Assembly: GCA_012520715.1 (NCBI GenBank)
Contig: JAAYNT010000036.1
Location: forward strand, 1 to 5,453
DNA length: 5,453 nt
Direction of reading: 5' to 3'
Origin: Acholeplasmataceae bacterium
Lineage (GTDB): Bacteria > Bacillota_I > Bacilli_A > Acholeplasmatales > Acholeplasmataceae
Shown piece after piece: positions 1 through 5,453 of this stretch (positions are counted from its first letter, which is position 1; every line of letters begins with the position of its first letter). The notes beneath the pieces are model-generated. The model worked only from the letters and a program-made list of their open reading frames with translations. It was not told where the DNA came from and did not search any database. The translations under genes and the position numbers were made by a program.

Positions 1-12
1 GATTTTATATAA

Positions 13-2118
13 ATGAAAAAAGTTTTTAAAACAACAATTGGCGGCCGCGAATTTCGTGTTGAAATTGGTGAAGTTGCCAAACAAGCACTAGGATCAGCCC
101 TAGTTTATTACGGAGATACAACCGTATTATCAGTTGTAACAAGTAAAGAAGACGATATGGATCGTGATTTCTTTCCACTAATGGTTATTTATCAAGAAAG
201 ATTATATGCTGGCGGTAAAATTCCTGGTGGATTTTTACGCCGTGAAGGACGTCCAACAGAAAATGAAACACTAACATCGAGATTAATTGACCGTCCACTT
301 AGACCACTATTCCCAAAAGGATTTCATTATGATGTTCAAGTAGTTAATACTGTTTTATCAAATAATGAAGACCACACTTCTGAAATGGCTTCATTAATTG
401 GTTCGTCAATTGTCTTAAGTGTATCAAACTTACCATTTTCTGGACCAGTAGCAGGAGTAGTTGTTGGTCGTGTTGATGGAAAATTAATTATTAACCCAAC
501 ACCAGCTCAGTTAGAAGTAAGTGATATTGATTTAATTGTAGCTGGAACTAAAGAAGCTATTAACATGGTTGAAGCTGGTGCTAAGGAAGTATCAGAAGCT
601 GATATGTTAGAAGCAATTTTATTTGGTCATGAAGAAATTAAAAAAATAATTTCATTCCAAGAAGAAATTGTTAATGAATTAAAACCAGAAAAACTAGAAG
701 TCTTACCAAAAGAAGTAGACAAAGTATTAGTTGATGAAATTAATAAAATGGCCTATCAAAAGATTTCAAAAGCATTAGTTACTTTTGAAAAGAAAGCTCG
801 TGATAAAGCAATTAAAGCTGTTAAAGAAGAAGTATTTGAAAAGTATGAATCGACTGAAGAATTCAATTTAATGCGTGATAGCGAACAAGTTAAATACCAT
901 AAAGTACTTGATTCAATTTTAGAAGATATTATCGCAGTTGAATTCCGCCGCTTAATTACTAAAGATAAAGTAAGACCTGATGGTAGAAAAGCAGCTGAAA
1001 TTAGACCACTTGCATCAAGAGTTGATGTATTACCTAGAACACATGGTTCAGCCTTATTTACAAGAGGCCAAACTCAATCACTTGGTGTTGTAACACTAGG
1101 TGCCCTAGCCGAAGCACAAATTATTGATGACTTAGGAGTAGAAGATTCAAAACGTTTTATCCTACATTATAACTTCCCACCATTTTCAGTTGGTGAAACA
1201 GGAAGATATGGCTCACCTGGACGCCGTGAAATTGGACATGGTGCATTAGCACGCCGTGCAATTGAACAAGTCTTACCAAATGAAGATGAATTTCCATATA
1301 CAATTAGAGTTGTATCAGAGATTTTAGAATCTAATGGTTCGTCATCAATGGCTTCAGTATGCTCTGGAACTATGTCTTTAATGGCAGCTGGTGTTCCGCT
1401 TAAAAAACCAGTTGCAGGAATTGCAATGGGTTTAATTAAAGAAGGAGACGACTACATTATCTTATCTGATATTCAAGGTTTAGAAGACCACTTAGGAGAT
1501 ATGGACTTTAAAGTAACAGGTACAGATAGTGGAATTACTGCCCTTCAAATGGATATTAAGATTTCTGGAATTAACCGTGAAATCTTAGAAGAAGCACTAG
1601 AAGCAGCTAGAGTTGGTAGATTACATATTCTAGATCACATGGTACAAACAATCCCAACGGTTCGTGAAGAGTTATCAGAATTTGCACCAAAAGTTGTTAT
1701 GATTAGAATTAATCCTGAAAAGATTAAAGACGTTATTGGTGCTGGTGGTAAAATTATTACTCAAATTATTGAAGACAATAACGATGTTTCAATCGATATT
1801 GAACAAGATGGTAGAGTTTATATTATGCACCAAGACCGTAAATGGATCAACTCAACTGTTAAACGAATTGAAAATTTGGTAAGAGAAGTTGAAGTTGGAG
1901 AAATTTATGAAGGTATTGTTAAACGAATTGAACCATACGGAGCATTTGTTGAACTTTGGCCTGGAACTGAAGGTTTAGTTCATATTTCAAAAATTGCAAA
2001 AGAAAGAATTGATAAAGTTGAATCAGTTTTATCACTAGGAGACCAAATATTAGTTAAATGTATTGGTGTTGATGATAAAGGAAGAATTGACTTATCAAGA
2101 AAAGACGCACTTAAATAA
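13..2118 (+). CDS. pnp: Polyribonucleotide nucleotidyltransferase (PNPase)
   Basis: PNPase degrades RNA 3' to 5' by phosphorolysis, releasing nucleoside diphosphates, and works in cytoplasmic mRNA turnover. The 701-residue product has the full family order: a first RNase PH domain (about 12-142), a helical linker rich in Lys and Glu (about 190-310), a second RNase PH domain starting near RPDGR (321), a KH domain with the loop GAGGK at 576-580, and an S1 domain from about 628 to the end. The second PH domain carries GSALFTRGQTQ and GDMDFK (495-500), whose Asp496, Asp498 and Lys500 fit the metal/phosphate site. The length is normal. The ATG at 13 gives the typical family N-terminus MKKVFKTTIGGREF. 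Only 12 bases precede it and they contain no Shine-Dalgarno sequence, so the ribosome site and promoter probably lie outside the window. The stop is TAA at 2116-2118, five bases before a terminator stem. Identification is very secure. Confidence 0.98.
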   Translation: MKKVFKTTIGGREFRVEIGEVAKQALGSALVYYGDTTVLSVVTSKEDDMDRDFFPLMVIYQERLYAGGKIPGGFLRREGRPTENETLTSRLIDRPLRPLFPKGFHYDVQVVNTVLSNNEDHTSEMASLIGSSIVLSVSNLPFSGPVAGVVVGRVDGKLIINPTPAQLEVSDIDLIVAGTKEAINMVEAGAKEVSEADMLEAILFGHEEIKKIISFQEEIVNELKPEKLEVLPKEVDKVLVDEINKMAYQKISKALVTFEKKARDKAIKAVKEEVFEKYESTEEFNLMRDSEQVKYHKVLDSILEDIIAVEFRRLITKDKVRPDGRKAAEIRPLASRVDVLPRTHGSALFTRGQTQSLGVVTLGALAEAQIIDDLGVEDSKRFILHYNFPPFSVGETGRYGSPGRREIGHGALARRAIEQVLPNEDEFPYTIRVVSEILESNGSSSMASVCSGTMSLMAAGVPLKKPVAGIAMGLIKEGDDYIILSDIQGLEDHLGDMDFKVTGTDSGITALQMDIKISGINREILEEALEAARVGRLHILDHMVQTIPTVREELSEFAPKVVMIRINPEKIKDVIGAGGKIITQIIEDNNDVSIDIEQDGRVYIMHQDRKWINSTVKRIENLVREVEVGEIYEGIVKRIEPYGAFVELWPGTEGLVHISKIAKERIDKVESVLSLGDQILVKCIGVDDKGRIDLSRKDALK

Positions 2119-2120
2119 TA

Positions 2121-2213
2121 TTAAACGCCTCACTAAGAGGCGTTTTTTCATCTTAATAAAGCCACCAATAAATTGCGTTCAGATTTTTGGTCGCAATTTC
2201 TAAAAGCGACCAA
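2121..2213. repeat. Left copy of a ~93-bp imperfect direct repeat
   Basis: This 93-base stretch aligns with 3584-3675 in the same orientation. By eye there are about ten differences, including one single-base gap in the terminator loop. The last 34 bases (2180-2213 against 3642-3675) are identical. The repeat includes the pnp terminator, the shared segment TCTTAATAAAG, and a palindromic part around GGTCGC and GCGACC. The two copies bracket the AlbA_2 gene. Similarity ends at 2213: the left copy continues into GGTCGCTTTTT, which the right copy lacks. Confidence 0.9.
2123..2148 (+). terminator. Intrinsic terminator of pnp
   Basis: A perfect 9-bp stem, AAACGCCTC (2123-2131) with GAGGCGTTT (2137-2145), closes a 5-base loop and runs into six T residues (2143-2148). 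It starts five bases after the pnp stop. The same stem, with a different loop, recurs after the next gene at 3586-3611. Confidence 0.93.
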
Positions 2214-2230
2214 AAAAATGGTCGCTTTTT
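2170..2230 (+). promoter_or_regulatory. Attenuator-like set of mutually exclusive stem-loops
   Basis: Four segments can pair in alternative ways. A (AAATTGCG, 2170-2177) pairs perfectly with B (CGCAATTT, 2192-2199). An overlapping B (TTTTTGGTCGC, 2184-2194) pairs over 11 bp with C (GCGACCAAAAA, 2206-2216). C (AAAAGCGACC, 2202-2211) pairs over 10 bp with D (GGTCGCTTTT, 2220-2229). A:B plus C:D excludes B:C, and C:D is followed by T residues. This is the logic of a transcription attenuator. The pairing is seen directly; a regulatory role is inference. The nearest visible promoter lies downstream, so the element could only act on readthrough from pnp or an unseen upstream start. Confidence 0.4.
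2202..2230 (+). terminator. Second intrinsic terminator between pnp and the AlbA_2 gene
   Basis: A perfect 10-bp stem, AAAAGCGACC (2202-2211) with GGTCGCTTTT (2220-2229), has an 8-base A-rich loop and ends in five T residues (2226-2230). Its descending arm is missing from the right copy of the direct repeat. It probably insulates the next gene from pnp readthrough and could also work on the minus strand. Confidence 0.7.
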
Positions 2231-2239
2231 AAAAAAGCG

Positions 2240-2280
2240 TTGACAAATATTGTTTTTCTTGGTATAATTTAATTGGTGAT
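2240..2280 (+). promoter_or_regulatory. Consensus sigma-A promoter and short leader of the AlbA_2 gene
   Basis: A perfect -35 box TTGACA (2240-2245), a 17-base spacer and a perfect -10 box TATAAT (2263-2268) with an upstream TGG (2260-2262) form an extended -10. The expected start of transcription is near 2275, only about nine bases before the ATG at 2284. The leader therefore begins at or near GGTGAT (2275-2280), which matches the 3' part of a Shine-Dalgarno sequence. A 17-base palindrome, CGCTTTTT-A-AAAAAGCG (2223-2239), abuts the -35 box. Confidence 0.85.
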
Positions 2281-2283
2281 AGT

Positions 2284-3567
2284 ATGAAATATAGTGATAA
2301 AGAAAGTAACATATTAGAATTAAAACGAGAATATAGTAATAGCATCTTAAAAACAATCTCAGCTTTTTCTAATTATGATGGTGGGAAAATAGTTATTGGT
2401 GTTGATGATGATAGGAACATAGTTGGTATTGATAATATTAAAGATTTAAAAATATCAATCGAAAACAAAATTAATAATTCAATTGAACCACGACCATTAA
2501 TAGAATTCAATGAAAGAAGACACAACGGATTTACAGTTTTAGAAATCGTAGTAATCCGAGGTTTTTTTACGCCATATTTATATAATGGAAAAGCTTATAT
2601 GAGAATGGACACTTCAACTGTTCAAGTTGATCACCATGAATTTGTTAGGTTAGCTACCGAAGGTAGAAGTTATTCATATGATGAAGTAAATGCATCAAAT
2701 CAAAATTTAACATTTACTACACTTGAGAAGAATTTAATAAATAGAAAGAATATTGAAAAACTTAATAAAGATATTTTAATAACGTTAGAACTTATTAACA
2801 ACGATGATATTTTTAATAATGCCGGAGAGCTTTTATCCGATAACAATCAAATAAAATCATCGGGCATTGATATTATTAGATTTAATGGAAACGATGTTTC
2901 AAGTTATATAAACCGCCATGAATCTACTAAAAAATCTGTGCTATCGCAGTTAGAAGATGTTGAAAATTTATTTGATAAATATTATCCTCATGTTGAAGAG
3001 ATAAAAGGCATGTACCGTGAAAAAGTAGAACAAGTTCCTAAAAGTGCTTTTCGTGAAGCAATAGTGAATGCCTTAATTCACCGTGATTACCATGAAAGAG
3101 GTCAAATTCAAGTATCATTTTTTGATAATAGAGTTGAAATATTATCGCCAGGAGCTTTACCTAAAGAGATTTCAGAAAAAGATTATATTTATGGAATTAG
3201 GTCAGTTAGTAGAAACCCGATATTAGCTAATGTATTTAAAATATTAGCTTTAATTGAAAAGTTTGGAACAGGCATTAAAAAGATGAGGGATTCTTATTCA
3301 AATTCACATCATAATCCAGTCTTTTTAATTGAACCAAAAAGTGTAACTGTAATATTACCAAATTTATTATATGATGATAGTAAATTTGATGACAAATCTA
3401 AAATCATTAATTATTTTTCTATTAATAAAAAAGCGACAAGAGAAGATATTGAGAACAAGTTTAAACTTAATAAGACTAGCGCTATTAATATTTTAAATGA
3501 ATTAATTAAAGAAAATATTATTAGAAGGGAAGGAGAAAGTATAAATATTGTATATATTTATAATTAA
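2284..3567 (+). CDS. AlbA_2 (Schlafen-type) / GHKL ATPase / winged-helix putative regulator
   Basis: The 427-residue product has three parts. Residues about 5-120 form an AlbA_2 (Schlafen-type, putative nucleic-acid-binding) domain, with ESNILELK (7-14) and NYDGGKIVIGVDDD (30-43). Residues about 250-335 match the HATPase_c_4 domain: an N-box with Glu258 and Asn262 in EAIVNALIHRDY, SPGALP at 288-293, and the glycine-rich FGTGI at 327-331. Residues about 370-425 look like a winged helix. Such proteins are often annotated as transcriptional regulators or mislabelled RecG-like helicases; no helicase motifs are visible. The N-terminus starts normally for the family, and a GGTGAT lies three bases before the ATG. 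The gene stands alone between two repeat copies and its own terminators. It uses 16 ATA and five AGG codons against about two ATA and no AGG noticed in the longer pnp, suggesting transfer. The domain call is firm; the biological role is unknown. Confidence 0.88.
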   Translation: MKYSDKESNILELKREYSNSILKTISAFSNYDGGKIVIGVDDDRNIVGIDNIKDLKISIENKINNSIEPRPLIEFNERRHNGFTVLEIVVIRGFFTPYLYNGKAYMRMDTSTVQVDHHEFVRLATEGRSYSYDEVNASNQNLTFTTLEKNLINRKNIEKLNKDILITLELINNDDIFNNAGELLSDNNQIKSSGIDIIRFNGNDVSSYINRHESTKKSVLSQLEDVENLFDKYYPHVEEIKGMYREKVEQVPKSAFREAIVNALIHRDYHERGQIQVSFFDNRVEILSPGALPKEISEKDYIYGIRSVSRNPILANVFKILALIEKFGTGIKKMRDSYSNSHHNPVFLIEPKSVTVILPNLLYDDSKFDDKSKIINYFSINKKATREDIENKFKLNKTSAINILNELIKENIIRREGESINIVYIYN

Positions 3568-3583
3568 CTTTACTTTTAATAGT

Positions 3584-3675
3584 TTAAACGCCTCAAATGA
3601 GGCGTTTTTTTATCTTAATAAAGATAATAATAGATTGCGTCCAGATTTTTGGTCGCAATTTCTAAAAGCGACCAA
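3584..3675. repeat. Right copy of the ~93-bp imperfect direct repeat
   Basis: This 92-base copy aligns with 2121-2213. It keeps the terminator stem, the A:B pairing (ATTGCG 3634-3639 with CGCAAT 3654-3659, extended by a G-U and an A-U pair) and the B:C pairing (TTTTTGGTCGC 3646-3656 with GCGACCAAGAA 3668-3678, one G-U wobble). It has lost or never had the D arm. A further small inverted repeat, TTATCTT (3610-3616) with AAGATAA (3621-3627), is private to this copy. Confidence 0.9.
3586..3611 (+). terminator. Intrinsic terminator of the AlbA_2 gene
   Basis: The 9-bp stem AAACGCCTC (3586-3594) with GAGGCGTTT (3599-3607) has a 4-base AAAT loop and ends in seven T residues (3605-3611). It lies 18 bases after the stop codon. 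The stem is identical to the pnp terminator; only the loop and the T-run differ. Confidence 0.93.
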
Positions 3676-3695
3676 GAAGTAAGATTTTTCAAAAT

Positions 3696-3720
3696 AAAAG
3701 CTCCACTTAGGGAGCTTTTT
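3696..3720 (-). terminator. Bidirectional terminator at the convergent end of the peroxiredoxin gene
   Basis: A 9-bp stem, AAAAGCTCC (3696-3704) with GGAGCTTTT (3711-3719), closes a 6-base loop. It has a T-run on the plus strand (3716-3720) and, read on the minus strand, CTTTTATTTTG. It begins 12 bases beyond the peroxiredoxin stop and should end that transcript. It would also stop plus-strand readthrough from the AlbA_2 gene. Confidence 0.88.
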
Positions 3721-3731
3721 GTTAAGTTAAA

Positions 3732-4394
3732 TTATTTTTTTCTAAAGCAGAAGAACCAATCTTGACAAACCATGTCTTCTGGTTTTTCCATTCTCTTATT
3801 AGCTCCTTCAGTAGTTCCTGCTGGTGGAACGATCATTGGTTCACCTGGTACCCAGTCAGCTGGAGTTGCTACACCTTCTTTATCAGCAGTTTGCAACGCT
3901 TTAATTACTCTTAAGATTTCATCAAAGTTACGTCCTGTTGATAATGGGTAGTATAAAATAGTTCTAATAATACCTTTATCATCAATAATAAAGACCGCTC
4001 TAACTGCTTGTGTAGTTGATTGGTTAGGTTGAATCATTCCATATAAGTTAGATACGTTCATTGAAATATCAACGATTAATGGGAATTTAACTTTAGTGTT
4101 TTTATATTCACGGAAAGTTAAATTTTCGATTGCTCTTAACCAAGCAATGTGTGAATGTAGTGAGTCTACTGATAAACCTACTAATTCAGTATTTAATGCT
4201 TTAAATTCAGGTTCTCTTTGAGCAAATGTAATAAATTCTGTAGTACATACTGGAGTAAAGTCAGCAGGGTGTGAAAATAAAACAACCCATTTTCCTTTAT
4301 AATCCTCTGGGAATGTGATTGGACCGTTAGTAGTAACAGCCTCAAAATGTGGAGCCTTATCTCCAATTAATGGTAATTTTTGATATTCTTGCAT
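3732..4394 (-). CDS. Peroxiredoxin, Prx6-type (alkyl hydroperoxide / thioredoxin peroxidase)
   Basis: Peroxiredoxins reduce hydrogen peroxide and organic hydroperoxides through an active-site thiol in the cytosol. The 220-residue product has the signature PADFTPVCTTEF, with Pro43, Thr47 and the peroxidatic Cys50 in the order PxxxTxxC, and a conserved Arg at 132 in QAVRAVFIIDD. The long C-terminal extension (ADWVPGEP onward, about 179-220) is typical of the Prx6 group rather than of short 2-Cys AhpC. Cys210 and Cys216, in CQDWFFC, are placed like the C-terminal cysteines of archaeal-type Prx6 enzymes, so a resolving thiol is likely present. The start is supported by AGGAGG (4400-4405 on the plus strand) five bases upstream of the ATG. 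An extended -10 promoter lies upstream. No reductase gene sits beside it, so the electron donor is not shown. Identification is secure; substrate preference is not determined. Confidence 0.96.
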   Translation of the reverse strand: MQEYQKLPLIGDKAPHFEAVTTNGPITFPEDYKGKWVVLFSHPADFTPVCTTEFITFAQREPEFKALNTELVGLSVDSLHSHIAWLRAIENLTFREYKNTKVKFPLIVDISMNVSNLYGMIQPNQSTTQAVRAVFIIDDKGIIRTILYYPLSTGRNFDEILRVIKALQTADKEGVATPADWVPGEPMIVPPAGTTEGANKRMEKPEDMVCQDWFFCFRKK

Positions 4395-4399
4395 TTTAT

Positions 4400-4473
4400 C
4401 CTCCTATATTTTTTTTTCATAAATAATGCCTTATATACACTTTTATTATAACATATAGATTTAATAATTTCAT
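4400..4473 (-). promoter_or_regulatory. Promoter and ribosome site of the peroxiredoxin gene
   Basis: On the minus strand there is a perfect -10 box TATAAT (4450 down to 4445) preceded by TGT, making an extended -10. At 17 bases' spacing lies a weak -35, ATGAAA (4473 down to 4468, four of six matches). Transcription should begin near 4438, giving a leader of about 44 bases with a full AGGAGG (4405-4400). No convincing PerR-type palindrome is seen, only a lone half-site overlapping the -10. Confidence 0.75.
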
Positions 4474-4592
4474 ATTAACTGCAATTGTTTTCATAATTTA
4501 AGTGCTTTTATCATTAAAATTTGGAAATATGTGGGTTTAAAAGTTGGTAAAAATTTAACCTATTAATAAACTAATTTATCATATGGATTAAA

Positions 4593-4621
4593 TTGACAAT
4601 TTCATGTCATTTTGTTAAGAT
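4593..4621 (+). promoter_or_regulatory. Sigma-A promoter of the partial membrane-protein gene
   Basis: A perfect -35 box TTGACA (4593-4598), a 17-base spacer and a -10 box TAAGAT (4616-4621) preceded by TGT (4613-4615) form a strong extended -10 promoter. Transcription should start near 4628, about 34 bases before the GTG start at 4662. It points away from the peroxiredoxin promoter. The roughly 120 bases between the two are AT-rich with only a weak near-palindrome (4546-4560). Confidence 0.75.
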
Positions 4622-4645
4622 ATCTTTGAAAGACGATAATCGATG

Positions 4646-4657
4646 AAATGAGATGAT
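4646..4657 (+). promoter_or_regulatory. Extended Shine-Dalgarno that decides the GTG start at 4662
   Basis: AAATGAGATGAT matches AAAGGAGGTGAT, the complement of the usual 16S rRNA tail, at 10 of 12 positions. Its core (4649-4652) is nine bases before the GTG at 4662. The ATG at 4653 overlaps the site and would have no room for a ribosome site of its own. The two mismatches fall in the GGAGG core, which leaves some doubt. Confidence 0.55.
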
Positions 4658-4661
4658 TAAA

Positions 4662-5453
4662 GTGAAAAGAAGTAGATTATTTAAGTTATTTAGTTTATTT
4701 TTAGTGCTTATTGGTTTGTTTTTAATTATTAATCCTGGTGTCGTTGTTAAAGCTGATACAGCACCAAAACCATATGTTGAAATTGAATTTAAAAACGTTA
4801 CAGAAGAAGAGTATTTTGTCACATTGTTATCGAAAAGAAAAAGCAGTGGACCACATTACTATTATGAAGATGGTGAACCTCTTAAAGGTGATTATCCAGA
4901 AATTTGGCAAAAATTTCAAGATTTTGAAGATAATTATTACTTCTTACAAAACTATAAAAAATTAACTAAAGAAGAAACCTATACTTGGGGTTATATGCCA
5001 CCAAGGGATTTTAAAGTGTTAGTTTATTTCCCATCACTAGATAAAATGATTGTTTCCGAACCTTATGAAATGAAAGCATTTGTCACACATTATGTTTTTG
5101 ATTTGGTTAAAATTGAAGAGGCAAACGGAAAACTTGAAACAATTACCGCTCCAATAAGCCTAAAATATGAAAGTCAAGTCGGGAAAACAATCTGGCAATT
5201 ATTACTTAGAATTGCATTTACGTTAGCTATTGAAATATTAGTAGCACTAGTGTTTTTATTTATTACTAAAAGACAGTTACTTACAATACTTTTCACCAAT
5301 TTGGTAACGCAAATTGGTTTAAATATCTTAATCTCACTAGCAATCTATTTTCACGGTATTAATATATTTTATGTAATTTTCTTGGTGTTTTTAGAAGTTT
5401 TAATTTTTATTCTAGAAGCGGTAACTTATCATATCGCATTTGGTAACGAATTA
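4662..5453 (+). CDS. Uncharacterised exported, membrane-anchored protein (3' end outside the window)
   Basis: An open frame of 264 codons runs to the last base without a stop. The N-terminus is a signal peptide: basic MKRSRLFK, a hydrophobic core at about 9-24, and a likely cut after Val-Lys-Ala31. An extracytoplasmic domain of about 145 residues follows, beginning DTAPKPYVEIEFKN and including YFVTLLS and YMPPRDFKVLVYFP. Then come at least three membrane segments, near 178-200, 205-229 and 233-254. From memory it resembles an uncharacterised family of clostridial and mollicute membrane proteins with the same PKP, YVTLLS and TNxxTQ motifs; no function is known to me. I prefer GTG at 4662 because 4646-4657 (AAATGAGATGAT) matches 10 of 12 bases of the ideal ribosome site with the core nine bases upstream. 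The in-frame ATG at 4653 lies inside that site and would add three residues. Confidence 0.82.
   Translation, partial: MKRSRLFKLFSLFLVLIGLFLIINPGVVVKADTAPKPYVEIEFKNVTEEEYFVTLLSKRKSSGPHYYYEDGEPLKGDYPEIWQKFQDFEDNYYFLQNYKKLTKEETYTWGYMPPRDFKVLVYFPSLDKMIVSEPYEMKAFVTHYVFDLVKIEEANGKLETITAPISLKYESQVGKTIWQLLLRIAFTLAIEILVALVFLFITKRQLLTILFTNLVTQIGLNILISLAIYFHGINIFYVIFLVFLEVLIFILEAVTYHIAFGNEL

Noticed and set aside
41..48. GCGGCCGC, an all-GC palindrome in an AT-rich gene
   Set aside because: It encodes the Gly-Gly-Arg of the PNPase N-terminus, and the frame and protein around it are normal, so it is most likely chance codon choice rather than a cloning scar.
1858..1932. A 15-base repeat, GTTAAACGAATTGAA, at 1858-1872 and 1918-1932
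   Set aside because: Both copies encode Val-Lys-Arg-Ile-Glu at the KH/S1 boundary and in the S1 domain, where these residues are ordinary for the family.
2153..2356. A 67-codon minus-strand frame across the pnp / AlbA_2 junction
   Set aside because: It overlaps the terminator hairpins, the consensus promoter and the AlbA_2 start, and its sequence is low-complexity Tyr/Leu/Ile typical of antisense AT-rich DNA.
4437..4455. Possible PerR box at the peroxiredoxin promoter
   Set aside because: Only one half-site (TTATAAT) is present and it coincides with the -10 box; the second half does not match.
4546..4560. Near-palindrome GGTAAAAATTTAACC between the divergent promoters
   Set aside because: One internal pair mismatches, it is AT-rich and short, and it lies outside both promoters, so chance is likely.
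4607..4822. A 71-codon minus-strand frame near the start of the membrane-protein gene
   Set aside because: It is antisense to the signal peptide and ribosome site of the plus-strand gene and has no family features.
4738..4965. A 75-codon plus-strand frame in a second reading frame
   Set aside because: It lies wholly inside the exported-domain coding region in another frame and reads as Lys/Ile-rich shadow sequence.

Overview
The window comes from an AT-rich, low-GC Gram-positive-type bacterium. Tryptophan is encoded by TGG wherever I checked, and no in-frame TGA interrupts the long frames, so the genetic code looks standard. Together with the compact PNPase, this fits an Acholeplasma-like mollicute or a related low-GC Firmicute. 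I cannot name the genus from sequence alone.

Layout. (1) 13-2118, plus strand: a complete polynucleotide phosphorylase gene (pnp), followed by a strong intrinsic terminator. (2) 2119-2283: an intergenic segment with the first copy of a ~93-bp imperfect direct repeat, a set of mutually exclusive stem-loops ending in a second terminator, and a fully consensus promoter. (3) 2284-3567, plus strand: a 427-codon AlbA_2 / GHKL-type ATPase / winged-helix protein, probably a regulator or defence-related accessory gene. (4) 3568-3731: the second copy of the direct repeat, then a bidirectional terminator. (5) 3732-4394, minus strand: a Prx6-type peroxiredoxin with three key cysteines. (6) 4395-4661: a divergent intergenic region with one promoter for each direction. 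(7) 4662 to the window end, plus strand: a 5' partial gene for a secreted-then-membrane-anchored protein of unknown function that runs off the window.

pnp, the peroxiredoxin and the membrane protein look like ordinary chromosomal genes with separate promoters or terminators; nothing ties them into one pathway. The AlbA_2 gene is the odd one out. It sits alone between two copies of the same repeat, has its own very strong promoter with almost no 5' leader, and uses ATA and AGG codons far more than pnp. The simplest reading is a single-gene cassette acquired or shuffled into what was a convergent pnp / peroxiredoxin junction.
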